Assembly (NCBI GenBank): GCA_012845835.1
Contig: JABAKD010000010.1
Location: 13,052,973 to 13,116,972 of the forward strand
Direction: 5' to 3'
From: Undaria pinnatifida
Taxonomy: Eukaryota; Sar; Phaeophyceae; Laminariales; Alariaceae
Length of the DNA stretch: 64,000 nt
Under the pieces are notes generated by a model. It made no database searches, was not told the origin of the DNA, and saw only the letters and a program-made list of their open reading frames with translations. A program made the position numbers and the translations under genes. Shown here piece by piece: positions 11,578 to 22,925 of this stretch; position 1 is the stretch's first letter; every line of letters begins with the position of its first letter.

Positions 11578-11893
11578 AAGGCTTAGTTTGGCTAAGCTAT
11601 TGGTTAACCAGTTGCAAGTGGTCAAAAGGACTAATACCCCACTAATTTCCTTAACAAATGGCGTCGTCGGCAGGACCATGGGTTTTTTGGGTCGTGGGTT
11701 CGAGCCCCACATCCACCATAATAAACTTTTTCAGATTTTCCCCATGGGTGAGCTTGAAAAATACTCTCCCTGGTATCCCCAGGAAATGAAACGGCTTGGA
11801 TGTTGACAGAGGTCCGCCGTATATCCGGCCGACCTGGTATCCCGCCGTTTCAGGGGGGGAGAGTGTTATAATGTTAAGGTATTAGTGGGGTAT
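11578..11893 (+). mobile_element. SINE-A, sense copy with tRNA-like head
   Basis: In sense orientation the tRNA-like head (about 11662-11728) contains the A-box-like TGGCGTCGTCGGCAGG and a T-arm with a perfect 5-bp stem and 7-base loop (GTGGG TTCGAGC CCCAC). The body follows with ACTTTTTCAGA, ATACTCTCCC, GGAAATGAAACGGCTTGG, CCGGCCGACCTG and CCGCCGTTTCAGGGGGGGAGAG. The ends carry a CCCCACTAATACCTTAAC-type junction found at every full copy. No open frame. Head plus body plus dispersed copies argue for a tRNA-derived SINE. Confidence 0.75.
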
Positions 11894-12110
11894 TAGTCCG
11901 TTTGACCACTTGCAAAAAGTTAACCAATAGCTTACCCAAACTAAGCCTTATAACACTCTCCCCCCCTGAAACGGCGGGATAGCAGGTCGGCCGGATATAC
12001 GGCGGACCTCTGTCAACATCCAAGCCGTTTCATTTCCTGGGTATACCGGGGAGAGTATTTTTCAAGTTCGCCATGGGAAAATCTGAAAAAGTTTATTATG
12101 GTGGATGTGG
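11884..12110 (-). mobile_element. SINE-A, antisense copy abutting the sense copy
   Basis: It starts immediately after the sense copy and carries the body in reverse: TATTAGTCCGTTTGACCAC, GCTTACCCAAACTAAGCC, CTGAAACGGCGGGATAGCAG, GGGTATACCGGGGAGAG, AAAAAGTTTATTATGGTGG. It then runs into the long hairpin at 12116. The two copies form an inverted pair. Confidence 0.7.
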
Positions 12111-12115
12111 GGATC

Positions 12116-12319
12116 GAGGTGTGGGACGGTCGACCCTCGAAACACTTTTTCTGACCACGAGGTGGCGGTCGATTTGAGGTGTGGGAAGGCCAACACTAAA
12201 ACACCGAGATCTTTTGCGAGGCTCGATCCGGTGTTTTAGTGTTGGCCTTCCCACACCTCAAATCGACCGCCACCTCGTGGTCAGAAAAAGTGTTTCGAGG
12301 GTCGACCGTCCCACACCTC
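12116..12319. repeat. 91-bp perfect inverted repeat (hairpin)
   Basis: 12116-12206 is the exact reverse complement of 12229-12319, with a 22-base loop at 12207-12228. No mismatch was found on manual comparison. The arms begin GAGGTGTGGGACGGTCGACC and end CACTAAAACACCG. The arm sequence does not match the SINE-A body, although SINE-A pieces lie on both sides. A transcript would form a 91-bp duplex. Confidence 0.9.
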
Positions 12320-12384
12320 TCCACCCCTACACTACACCTAGGGTAAATGCTGCCTGTTTTGGTGCGATGAGCGACGGCGGTACG

Positions 12385-12440
12385 ACGCCACCCACGACCC
12401 AAAAACCCATGGTCCTGCCGAAGACGCCACTTGTTGAGGT
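12385..12440 (-). mobile_element. SINE-A head fragment, antisense
   Basis: Carries the reverse of the tRNA-like head: CACCCACGACCCAAAAACCC, ATGGTCCTGCCG and GACGCCACTTGTTGAGG, then the GTGGGGTATTAGTCCG junction. It is followed by the palindrome at 12438. Confidence 0.6.
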
Positions 12441-12570
12441 GGGGTATTAGTCCGTTTGACCACTTGCAAAAGGTTAACCAATAGCTTACCCAAACTAAGC
12501 CCATAAGGCTTAGTTTGGGTAAGCTATTGGTTAACCTTTTGCAAGTGGTCAAACGGACTAATACCCCACC
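12438..12570. repeat. 64-bp-arm palindrome of SINE-A end sequence
   Basis: 12438-12501 and 12507-12570 are reverse complements around a 5-base centre. The arm is the SINE-A terminal segment (GGTGGGGTATTAGTCCGTTT to CCAAACTAAGCC). It is effectively two SINE-A ends joined head to head. Confidence 0.85.
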
Positions 12571-12586
12571 TTAACAAATGGCGTAG

Positions 12587-12654
12587 GGTTAACCAATAGC
12601 TTACCCAAACTAAGCCTTATATAAAGCTTAGTTTGGGTAAGCTATTGGTTAACC
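12587..12654. repeat. second SINE-A end palindrome
   Basis: GGTTAACCAATAGCTTACCC at 12587 is repeated in reverse complement ending at 12654, around a short AT-rich centre (CTTATATAAAG). It continues outward on the right with TTTTGCAAGTGGTCAAACGG. A head-to-head copy of the same SINE-A end lies just upstream at 12438-12570. Confidence 0.8.
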
Positions 12655-12699
12655 TTTTGCAAGTGGTCAAACGGACTAATACCCCACTAAAACCTTAAC

Positions 12700-13885
12700 A
12701 CAGAGTCTAACATGATACCTGGTAGCTACGAGTACGAGTACGTTGTGGCGTTCTAGCGGTAACAATCAGGCTCAAATAACCAAGGGGTCAACTGCGCATG
12801 CCCGGCGAGCATATATTATGCGAACACACTTCTGCCAACGCTAAAAGTTGACTGTCTCTATTAATATATACGGTGCTACAACAGCTGGTATATCGTACAT
12901 ACATTGTATTAATATGATAATATGCGCAAACAACAAAACTAAGGGACGGCTTTGAAAACTACGACCAAGTGATGACCCTTTGACCAGAAAACAAGACCCC
13001 GTACACTTGTAAGTCATCTAATCATATTTTCGAGCCGGTTCCTCTTCTCAGATGTACGAAGTATATATAATTATAAGTCACATAGCATATTTTCCAACCA
13101 GTGTTCCTCTTCTCAGATGTATATAGTTAGAAGTCACTCCGGCATATTTTCGAGCCAGTTCCTCTTCTCACATGTAGTGTGGGGGGAAACAGTTGCATCA
13201 ATACATCCCCCCTTAGAGTCGGTGCAGCCCTGCAGCCCACCCGCCTCGACCAGGAAGGATCGATCAATCAATGCCTCGAAGCAACACCGAACGTCGAACG
13301 GGGAAATATTCAGTACTTAGTGCATGCCCGAGATCTTGCCCGAGATGCGCACACATACGTCATGATGAATGAACACAATAATAACCTGAATAATAGAGCA
13401 TCATCTCATCATCAGCTGTGCCGACGACAAAAGCCAATGATTCGAACCGAGGTAAGCGATGGATCCATCATGTGAGGGGGGTTGATACAAGCTCTGGTCG
13501 CGCGGATCTCTTGGCACGCGGCAGTCTGTTCGCGCTTGCGAGCTATTAGGCAGCAGCAAGCAGCAGCAGCAGCAGCCACAGAGTGCAATGAAAGGCGTCC
13601 CGCAAAAATTATTTTGCACAAGAATTCAACACCCCTCTCACCGCTATAATAATAATAGCTACTCACCACACATAACGCGTCGGGTGTTCCGCGAAAACGT
13701 TCAGCGTCCGACGGGTGTCCTACATTGAAATTGCCGTTTTCTGGACCATGCTAACGAAGTTAACCCTAACCCGTACCAAATACCGGTCGAAGTGACCCTC
13801 CCCTGAAATGACATCATCACCGGGATGGAATGGTTAGAAAAACGTCAAATAATGCACTGCTGCGTCGAACCGTCGGTTTTTTGTA
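12700..13885. other. no gene recognised
   Basis: Unique-looking sequence. It has three similar phrases with CATATTTTC.A.CC.GT and CCTCTTCTCA at about 13025, 13088 and 13145 (a weak tandem repeat) and a CAG-rich run at 13551-13580. Open frames are short and unconvincing. Confidence 0.4.
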
Positions 13886-13887
13886 GC

Positions 13888-14200
13888 TGTTGTTAAGGAA
13901 ATTAGTGAGGTATTAGCCCGTTTGACCGTCGGCAGAAGGTTAACCGATAGCTTACCCAAACTAAGCCTTATAACAGTCTTCCCCCCTGAAACGGCGGGAT
14001 AGCAGGTCGGCCGGATACACGGGTCCGCCTGTCAATATCCAAGCGGTTTCATCTCCTGGGTATACCCGGGAGAGTGTTTTAAGTTCGACACGCGGGGAAA
14101 GTCTGAAAAAGTTTATTATGTGGATGGTGGGATTTGAACCCACGACCCCCAAAAACCCATGGTCTGTCGACGACGCCATTTGTCAAGGTATTAGTGGGGG
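13888..14200 (-). mobile_element. SINE-A, antisense near-complete copy
   Basis: The reverse strand shows the tRNA-like head with A-box TGGCGTCGTCGACAG and a T-arm with stem GTGGG/CCCAC and loop TTCAAAT. The body follows to the TATTAG end. The flanks carry AAGG(T)ATTAGTG(A/G)GG on both sides, either a target duplication or a dimer junction. The apparent minus-strand frame through it is not a gene. Confidence 0.75.
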
Positions 14201-14616
14201 ACTCTCAGGACACTGTACGAACAACCCAAAGACAGAGACTCAAACCTCGTAAACCCCAGAAGTGGTGAACTATCGAGGATCGGTGGCGGCTTGAAAGTCA
14301 ACTGGCCACGGCCGCGCCTCGAGATTCGTCGACGTTACGTTGGATTCCCGGAGTAAACTCACTGGCGATGTGAACTTGCAGGCACCAAGAGCCTCGTGCG
14401 GCTCCCGTTGAAGTCGTGTAGCGCGCCGGGGGAAGAGGAAGTTTAATCGGTCCCGGGTCGTCCAGAAAGCGGACCAGGTATACCTTGTACTCGGTAGTGC
14501 TCGCGCTTATTTTTCCAAGCCACTATAACTCATCGTCTCCCTTGTACCAGAAGTGGGCTCGCTTAGGAAGTGCTGTGCCGTGGTAGCGACGGAGCCAATC
14601 GGCGGGGGGACCACAT
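14201..14616. other. no gene recognised
   Basis: Higher-GC sequence with no frame longer than about 35 codons that resembles a protein. It could be a decayed retrotransposon, but I found no diagnostic motif. Confidence 0.35.
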
Positions 14617-14700
14617 TATTAGTCCGTTTGACCACTTGCAAAAGGTTAACCAATAGCTTGAAAACTGAGCCTTATAACACTGTTCATCCCACAGGATGCG
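14617..14700 (-). mobile_element. SINE-A end fragment
   Basis: Carries TATTAGTCCGTTTGACCAC, TTGCAAAAGGTTAACCAATAG and CCTTATAACACTGTTC, then stops abruptly. The CCCAAACTAAG phrase is altered. Confidence 0.65.
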
Positions 14701-15147
14701 GGCTGAAGTTGATCGCCGTCCGTCCATCCGTCGATTTTTTGTAGTATGGCTGCTCATTCCACGAGGGTACCTTACTTACCACTTGATATTCGAGAAAATG
14801 GGTGGCATACTCGTTAAATTATATGTATACCCGAAAGCCCTAGCCGAATGGAACGCAACCAAGCGATGTAGGGTGACCCCGCACCTTCGTCTCGTCCACA
14901 GTGTGCGTCAACCATTTTCTCGTCTAATCGAATAAGTGGTAAGCTCTACTGCATTCCACAGAATGCCGCGACGTGTGTTTACGACAGAGAGAGGTGCACC
15001 AATTTTTTTTTCAAGTTTCCTCAATTTGGGAGCTTTAAGGCCTCTCCCGCAAAAACTTATTTGGGGGAAAAAATAACACTGCCACCGGACGGCCAAATGC
15101 CATGTGGCCTAGGTAAAAAACGAGAATCATGCAAAAAAAAAAGGCCT

Positions 15148-15490
<343 letters not shown>

Positions 15491-15779
15491 TTTCCGGCGA
15501 TTTTGGGTTAAGAAGCCCCGTCGTTCAGAAAAAAAAATAGCAAAAAAAAAGGTATACCTCTATCGTAGCATGCATACCGGGCTCGAGATGCTCGCCGTCT
15601 TCTTCCGGCGTGTTGATGACTCTGTGTCCCGTACCTTAATCAGCGTACATCGGGTGTTGTTGAGGGTTTTGAAGCATCGGCTGTGCGTCCACAGTAACAG
15701 ATATCAAGAGTCTGTCATCAGACAATTTTGGGCAATTCATCCAAAAACTTGGTTTAGAGCCATGTTATGTTATGCATAC

Positions 15780-15900
15780 ACACCCCGTAACGCGCGCGAT
15801 TGAAGTATCACACCCAGCTTCACACCCAGCTTGCAAAGCTGGGTTTGGATCAAAATCTTTTCTTGTTCGATCTCAACAGCTGAATTTCAGAAGTATTTTT
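15780..15900 (+). repeat. divergent poly-C element terminal fragment
   Basis: Contains CCCGTAACGCGCGCGATTGAAGTATCACAC, AGCTTGCAAAGCTGGGTTTGGA and TTCGATCTCAACAGCTGAA. This matches the terminal module of the poly-C element with several changes and a duplicated CAGCTTCACACC. Confidence 0.5.
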
Positions 15901-16654
15901 CAAATATGCAGTCTATAGGAAAAAAAACGTTTTTTCCAAATTTTTTGGTGCCAATTACCAAAACCAACAATATAATAGTAAGTTCCTCCCCCGTCTATCC
16001 CTCCAACCGCCACAATCCCCCTCCCCACCTCTCTGCCATTTTCCCACTCGTCTCGACCCTCCTGTGTGGTGGTGCTTGACGTCACATGCATGCATGCATA
16101 CACGATTCGCGTCACCTCCCATGGGAAATATAACGTACCCAAACAAACCAAAACCTTGAAAACCACGCGTCGTGCAGCCGAAGCTGTGGCTTTTACCTTG
16201 TGTCCAGCAGTACCTACTACTGTAACAGAGAAAAAGGTTCTAGCCCCGTTACAACTTCAACGTCGTTTTCGGAAACACCCTCTACCTGCATGATGGGGTG
16301 TGCTAGGACGGAAATTGTTTTTCGAAGCGGGTAAAAGGGATAAACCCATGCATGACACAGACAGCTCGCTGCCTCTTCCGCCTATTATTACTGTATACAG
16401 CAGTGAGTGTGATACACATTATTATTTGACGTTTGCAACCATTTTACCCAGTGATGTCATCAGGAGGGACTTCGACCGGTATTTCGTATGGGTTATATAG
16501 GGTTAGGGTTAGTTAACGTTGTTGAAAAAACACAATAATCTATGTAGGACACCCGTGTTTTACAAGAAAGAACTAAGACCCCCTCCGCGTCAGCAATAAT
16601 ACCACACATATCTCTGGTACGAGGTCTACATATTATATCGCTTTAAGCTAAAAC

Positions 16655-17350
16655 CTGAAATGCGCGAAACTGCTCATTGCAAAATAATAACAGGTTTATC
16701 GAAAGCAAGAACAAACAAACCGAGACACAGTGTAATCGAAGGCAGCGCATTTCATTACAGCATTCGCCCATTACACCACACCTCCTTCAGATTGGTTTTG
16801 GGCATCAGCAAAGTGGGCCCAACGCATGCCCGTAGTGTCTTAGGTGGAGTGCGCAGCGGTGGTAGTAAAAACCAAGTGCTCTGCTCGATAACCTGTGATC
16901 CTGGCCGTTGGTATATTGAGCAATCTCCGGGCCGCGTCTCCTCTTTATCAGGTGTGTGAACGGGAGATTCGTATGTGCCATTTTCAAAAGAGCTGTATGT
17001 AGTAACATGTTGCGTTGTCATATACTCTACCTGGTGTTATATAGAGGAAAGGAACATCTACTACTGCATGCTAGGGCAACGTTTCTGTGAGCACTACTAA
17101 CACGAGCATCAGACCTGGACGCGACATCTACAGGCCCACAACATCTTCGACTCCAATAGGAAAAGCAGGGTGCATAATCCAGCTAGCACAATCGCATGTT
17201 ATCTAACGTGAAAAAAGGAAACCACATGCAGAAACAACGAAAACCAACCTATATACAGTCAGTGCTCAGGGTACTACGTACGTACAGCCATCATGGTCGC
17301 CTCCCAATGTATGCCGAACCATTGGAACGAAGTAACCTAGCTGAGCGTGC
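16655..17350 (+). repeat. partner repeat of the poly-C element, copy 2
   Basis: 16735-17040 matches 21700-21990 (phrases GGTTTTGGGCATCAGC, CCCGTAGTGTCTTAGGTGGA, GCTCGATAACCTGT, CTCTTTATCAGGTGTGTGA). 17090-17330 matches the start of the 1735 and 22030 copies (CACGAGCATCAGA, GACGCGACATCTACAGG, CATCTTCGAC). This copy is not followed by a poly-C block. Confidence 0.6.
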
Positions 17351-17374
17351 ATACATATATATATATATATATAT

Positions 17375-17605
17375 ATAGAATGATTCTTTTTTTGAGGGGA
17401 CAGAAATTTGTTCAGGAGTTTTTTCGTCTCGGCCTCAGTATGGGATTCTCGGAACTGGAAGTTATCGGTCAAATCGCTTCGTTCGAGCGCCGTCTTCGGG
17501 GAAAGGCTCCAACGCCCCTCGCCCTGCCTTATCCGTTCTGCACCTCGACGTGAACGTGGATAGATGCTGAGCGAGACAAGCGAGAAGTAAGTGCGTTTTT
17601 TTTTT
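17375..17605 (+). repeat. repeat pair member (inverted copy at 25040-25245)
   Basis: Begins after a TA run with ATTCTTTTTTTGAGGGGACAG, then CTCGGCCTCAGTATGGGATTC, TCAAATCGCTTCGTTCGAGCG and CGCTGAGCGAGACAAGCGAG-like sequence. The reverse complement is at 25040-25245 with more than 80 per cent apparent identity. Both copies border TA/ATAC-rich tracts. Class unknown. Confidence 0.7.
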
Positions 17606-17904
17606 TTCGTATTTTGGGCGGTATACGCGCCCAAGCTATTGTTGGATCTTGGCATATATATGCAGAGCTTCAACGAATAAATTAAGGGATAACATTTTCC
17701 AAATTGGCATCATTTCCAAATTCGCGTCTAAATTTCTTCCCGACGACGCCTTTTTCATGGCCGCCTTGAAGCGCTTGCCCTATTGTACCTACTACTACTG
17801 TCGTGTGTCGTTGCCTTTCGGCTCAGTCGGTATAGTGCTATGTAACCAACGAAGGATGTGTAGTGAGTACGAGTCTCACCCAGATCATATTTGGTATTCA
17901 GGAG

Positions 17905-18330
17905 CGTGCGCGTTGGAGACGTGATGAATGGTCATCATAGTTGTTAGTGTTCAGGAGTTCTACTAACTGTAGTAGTACGTGGAGAGGAGATCGCCCCGGA
18001 GACCCCTCTTAGGAAGCCGGTGAGGATAAATTAACGAACTCGAAAACACATTTGGTCGCTTTTTTAGCACAACGCACTGAGTTACTGAGCCACGTGACAG
18101 CCGTGGGTAGTGCTATGTGTCGTGACTTTGATTATCACGGACTTTACATTTGTCTTTTTCAAGCATGCGCGCTGACGACATTATGAATGGCTATTTTGGT
18201 AGTTTGCTCCTGACTACTGCACGTACAACTACTACTGCTGCTGCTGTATGAAATAGTAGTTAGTGGCGAGGGGAGAGCCCCGGACATACCTGTTACAAAA
18301 GTCGGTGAGAATCAGTTAACGAAGTCGACA
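17905..18330 (+). repeat. diverged tandem duplication, ~260-bp spacing
   Basis: 17905-18055 and 18165-18330 share GA(C)GTGATGAATGG, TACTAACTGTAGTAG/ACTACTGC-like, AGGAGATCGCCCCGGA/GGGAGAGCCCCGGAC and GTCGGTGAGAATCAGTTAACGAA. Weakly conserved; no coding signal. Confidence 0.45.
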
Positions 18331-18334
18331 ACAT

Positions 18335-19262
18335 ATATATAGGGTTTATAGTTTCCGCGCACATATTGAAATGCCCGCCCCCCCTACCCCCCCCGATCCC
18401 TATTGTTCAAACGCCCCACCTAAAATCAAAATTTACCAGAGTAGTAAACACTACCAGCCAACTGATATCATCTCATTATCCTTCTAGCCATCCATGCCGT
18501 AGCTTCAACTCATCTCCGCCCTCCTCCCCCCCCCGCGCACCCCATTTTTTTTTTTTTTCTCGCTCTCTCTTGCTCAAACGCCCCACCCAATATGGAAATC
18601 CGCCAGAGTAACAAACACTTCCACGCCCTGGATATCGCCTCATTATCTTTTTAGAGCCGTCCATGCCGCTGCGGCAATTCCCACCCCCCCCTCGCCCCCA
18701 ACGCCCCCTCCTTCCCCACCACCCGCACCATCACCATCGCCTAGACCTAGCACCACGCGTATAGCAAACCCCTACATCTATGCGACCTAAAGCCCCCCCC
18801 CCCCCCCCCCCCCCTGCCACATTCTCCCCCCTCCCCCACACGAAGGATTTATAGTTTCCACGCACAACATAAGCTTCCCCACCTGTCCCTCCCCCCCTCC
18901 CCCCCTCCCGCCCCTCTTTTGATCAAAACCAGGCCCCCACGTCCTTCAAACCTCCGCCCTCCCCTCGCCGGTTATTCGACTTACAGCATTCACTTGATAA
19001 ACTGATGCATTTCCTTCCACAGCTGTCAGATTTCGTCCCCCTGAGAAGCGGGTTGTATAGTTTCCGCGCACAGACTGCCGAACATCACCCTGTTGACCCT
19101 GATAGCTACACTGTAGTTGCAAGGGGAGTCGCCGACCTATATCCTTAATAAGGACACACAACCCGTAATACGCGCGATCGAAGTATCACACACAGCTTGC
19201 AAAGATGAGGTTCGACGAAATATTCGATCTCACAGCTGGAGTGTACTTTAATTTTTATAATA
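18335..19262 (+). mobile_element. poly-C composite repeat element, copy 3
   Basis: Begins with GGTTTATAGTTTCCGCGCAC and ends with CTCACAGCTGGAGTGTACTTTAATTTTTATAATAT. It is nearly identical over its length to the copy at 22926-23880, apart from C-tract lengths and a short insertion, so the two are recent duplicates. Confidence 0.65.
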
Positions 19263-19639
19263 TACCAAGCGCTCAGAGAGGGCCCCACGTGGTAGCCTGA
19301 GTGACCCGAGAAATTTGGGTTGTTGACGGCAACTTACGCACGTAGGCTCGTCTGAACACGTTGGCTCTCAGGAGATTTCGGCCCACCCGGGTATGCTTTA
19401 TTATGCCCCCCTTGAAATTTGTTCGAGTCCCATACGGATACTATCGTGACGTATGAAGAGTGGTTTTATATATTATACAAATTGAAATGCTACAAAGGCT
19501 GAAAAAGTCAACAAATTGTGAGACGTTTCGGAACTAGTAGATAAAAACGATAAAGGCAAGCAACCCCAAAAGGGGGGCGGGGGGAAACCCGCTTCCAACC
19601 CCCCCCCTCTCCCCCCCTCCCCCCCCCCCCCCCCCCCCC

Positions 19640-20345
19640 TTCCCCCCCCCTCCCCCCCCTTTGTCCCCTTTGTCCCCTCCCCTTTCGTCCCCTCCTCCCC
19701 CTTTCGTTTTCACCTCCTTACCCAATAAACAGAAACATGCAACATGCGTCCACACACACAAGAAGTATTGCATAATGCTGCGACCCACTATACCCTCACC
19801 ACAGACTCACTTTACCCCCCCCCCCACCCACGTTAGGTTTAAAAGATGTTATCAAACTTCACATGCTACAAAAGGCTAATGTAGCCGTCCAATTGGTAGG
19901 AAATTTGGAACCAGTAGATAGACAAGAAATAAAGCACCGGATTTCCCCCCCCCCCCGCACCCCTCCCTCCCTTCCTAGCCGATTAAACATATCTATGCCC
20001 CTTCCCCCCCCCTCCCCCCCTTTTCCTCCCTTTGTCCCCTCCCCCTTCGTCCCCTCCTCTCCCTTTCGTTTTCACCTCCTTACCCAATAAACAGAAACAT
20101 GCAACATGCGTCCACACACACAAGAAGTATTGCATAATGCTGCGACCCACTATACCCTCACCACAGACTCACTTTACCCCCCCCCCCACCCACGTTAGGT
20201 TTAAAAGATGTTATCAAACTTCACATGCTACGAAAGGCTAACGTATCCGTCCAATTGGTAGGAAATTCGGAACCAGTAGATAGACAAGAAATAAAGCACC
20301 GGATTCCCCCCCCCCCGCACCCCTCCCTCCCTTCCTAGCCGATTA
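19640..20345 (+). repeat. tandem duplication, 362-bp period
   Basis: CTTTCGTTTTCACCTCCTTA occurs at 19701 and 20063. From there AACATGCAACATGCGTCCAC, GACCCACTATACCCTCACC, TTAAAAGATGTTATCAAACT and GAACCAGTAGATAGACAAG follow in both units with very few differences. Flanking C-rich tracts vary in length. Confidence 0.85.
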
Positions 20346-20919
20346 AACATATCTATGCCACAGGTTTAAACTCATTTTCTCCCCCCCCACTACCCCACCG
20401 CCCCCCTCCCTGGCCGCCGCAAAGAAACATGCCACAGTTTTAAACACATGAAAAGTATCATATAACACTGCAATATCTGTCGCGTTAAACCGCCCACTAC
20501 TTCGTCCACACCAAAGTATTCAATAAGCAGGCTAATCACATATACAAAACCTTGTAAATTTTCATTTTAAGGCTTCAACCCTAGCCTCGCGAAGTACTTC
20601 TATTCAACCCACACAGCGTAGCAAAATAATAAATACAGCCATAGTCAAACTATGAACAGTAACGGTATTATAAGTGTACTATGATACCTCTACAACCCAT
20701 AGTTGTCATGGTTGGTTGTTGCATGTTTATCTTCAGGGATAAATATGCATTTAACCATACTTAACAAAAGCCGCGAGGGGGAACGTTGAAATGACCAAAC
20801 GTCCCTCGCAACTTCGTTTTTAGCACCCTTGGAAAGCAATTTTTTCGACGTACATCAATACGTTTTGCAGATATGCACAACGGGCCACCTCCCCCAACCA
20901 CCGTAAACTAACATTATTT

Positions 20920-21500
20920 GAAAACACCACTCTGAAACAACACAATAACGAAGTCTAGAACATCACCCAAAACATACACGTATAGCAACAACCACGCGAA
21001 CACAAAATATTACGTGTTCAAAAACACCACTATGAAACAAAACAACAACGAAGCCTAAGAACATCAACCAAAGCATACACGTGTAGCAACATCCACGCGG
21101 ACACAAATAGTATGTATTTGAGAACACCATTATGAAACAACACGATAGCGAAGTCTAGAACATCAACCAAAACATACGCGTATAGCAACAACCACGCAAA
21201 CACAAAATATTACGTGTTCAAAACACCACTCTGAAACAACACGATAACGAAGCCTAAGAACATCAACCAAAACATACACGTGTAGCAACATCCACGCGGA
21301 CACGCAAAATATGTATTTGAGAACACCATTATGAAACAACACAAAAACGGAGTCTAGAACACCAACCAAACCATACACGTGTAGCAACAACCACGCGGAC
21401 ACAAAATAATACTCCGGAGTATGTATTTGAAAACACCACTTTGAAACAACACGATATCGAAATCTAGAACATCAACCAAGAATGCCCACACACTAAAACC
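20920..21500 (+). repeat. minisatellite, five to six units of ~100 bp
   Basis: Units contain AACACCACTCTGAAACAACAC, AACGAAGTCTAGAACATCA and AACCAAAACATACACGTGTAGCAACA(A/T)CCACGCG. The reverse strand reads as a repetitive hydrophobic frame, but its changes are not codon-like, so I treat it as non-coding. Confidence 0.8.
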
Positions 21501-21599
21501 ACATACACGTCTACATTCGAAACTCAGCCAAAAGATGGAACCCATGTACCCTGGATTCCAAATTGAGGTCCCTACGACTCAGAAACATCGCATAGTCTA

Positions 21600-22925
21600 T
21601 GTACAGTCTTTACACACACCTAAAAAAAAATACGTCAAAACTGCTCTTGCCAAATAACAGGTTCATCAAGAACGCAAGAACTAACAGAACAAGAGACGTG
21701 ATAATCGTAGCAGCGCTTATCATTATAGCATTCGCCCACCACATCACCTCCTTTGAAATTGGTTTTGGGCATCAGCGAACTGGGTCCAACGCATGCCCGT
21801 AGTGTCTTAGGTGGAGTGAGGAGCGGTAGTAAAAATGAAGTGCGCTGCTCGATAACCTGTTCCTGACCGTCGGTATACTGAACAATCTTCGGCCCGCATC
21901 TCCTCTGTATCAGGTGTGTGAGGAATATTATTTGTCGTTTTCAAGCAAGCGCTTGCGTTCACACATACTACCTGGCTTGATATAAAGGAAAGGAACACCA
22001 CTCGGCGATCATCTACAACACGCTAGGGCATGTTTTCATGAGCACCACTAACAAGAGCATCAGACATGGACGCGACATCTACAGGACCACAACATCTTCG
22101 ACGACAGTGGGGAGAAAACAGGGCGTATAATCGTACACTAGATAATAACAATGTGACAAAGAAGTACAAACAGATATGTTAACACTGCGGTAGACCACAC
22201 TACCAACTTATTACACAGGGTATTTCGTGCCTCCGGCCGTTTGTATGATCGCCTGACAACCTCTACCAAACGCAGTAGCATATGCCTAACGAAATAAAGT
22301 CACCCTCGCGTTCAATAGTGGTGACATCGCATGCCCACGTCACCTCGCTTGGTGTATTTGTAAGATGTATCTCTGTCTTAGAGTTGGCGACCTCAGAGCC
22401 CCACATCGGCACGGTAAAAACCATACGCGTAAAATCTTATTTGTGTGAGACAATAATAATGTGAAAAGGAGGTACAGACAGATATATATGTTAAAATTGT
22501 GGTAAACCGCACTGCCAACTTATTACGTAGGGTATTCCGTACATACCGTCTGCATGATCGCCTCCCAACCTATGCCAACGGAAGTATGACTAACGAAGTA
22601 ACGTAATTGAGCGCGTGTACACTAAGCGTTCCTTTCAAAGCACTAACGATTCGCATTTCCCCCTTTCGTTTTCAATGGTGGTGACATTTCATGACCACAT
22701 CACCTCGCCTGTTGTATTTGGCAATATGTATCACTTTCTTATAATTAGCGATGTCAGAAAATAATGGTATCTACATGATCGTACCTATCGATTAAATTTT
22801 TTGATCCATGTACAATAACAAATTATGAAGCTTTTAACACGTTGTTTACTACAACTAAGAACTGGGTTACATACTACATGTAACATCAAACCTTCTAGAA
22901 GAATACACATTACCAGGCGGGTGAT
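21600..22925 (+). repeat. partner repeat of the poly-C element, copy 3
   Basis: The most complete copy: 21700-21990 matches 16735-17040, and 22030-22925 matches 1735-3170 in the same order (GCCTAACGAAATAAAGTCAC, GTGACATCGCATGCCCAC, CGATGTCAGAAAATAATGGTA, ACATCAAACCTTCTAGAA). It passes directly into the poly-C element at 22926. Confidence 0.6.

Noticed and set aside
13961-14179. tRNA gene on the minus strand (T-arm with TTCAAAT loop), also at 11.7 and 24.15 kb
   Set aside because: The acceptor and anticodon arms do not fold properly and the same head is joined to the SINE-A body in every copy.
16500-16520. Telomere-like TTAGGG repeats (GGGTTAGGGTTAG)
   Set aside because: Only about two units, isolated; not an interstitial telomere array.
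20920-21500. CRISPR-like array (also considered at 57.6-59.2 kb)
   Set aside because: The whole ~100-bp unit is repeated with no unique spacers, and the context is eukaryotic. The dyad arrays have irregular spacing and repeated spacers.
20954-21545. Hydrophobic repeated membrane protein on the minus strand
   Set aside because: The frame breaks between units and the ~100-bp period is not a multiple of three in all units.
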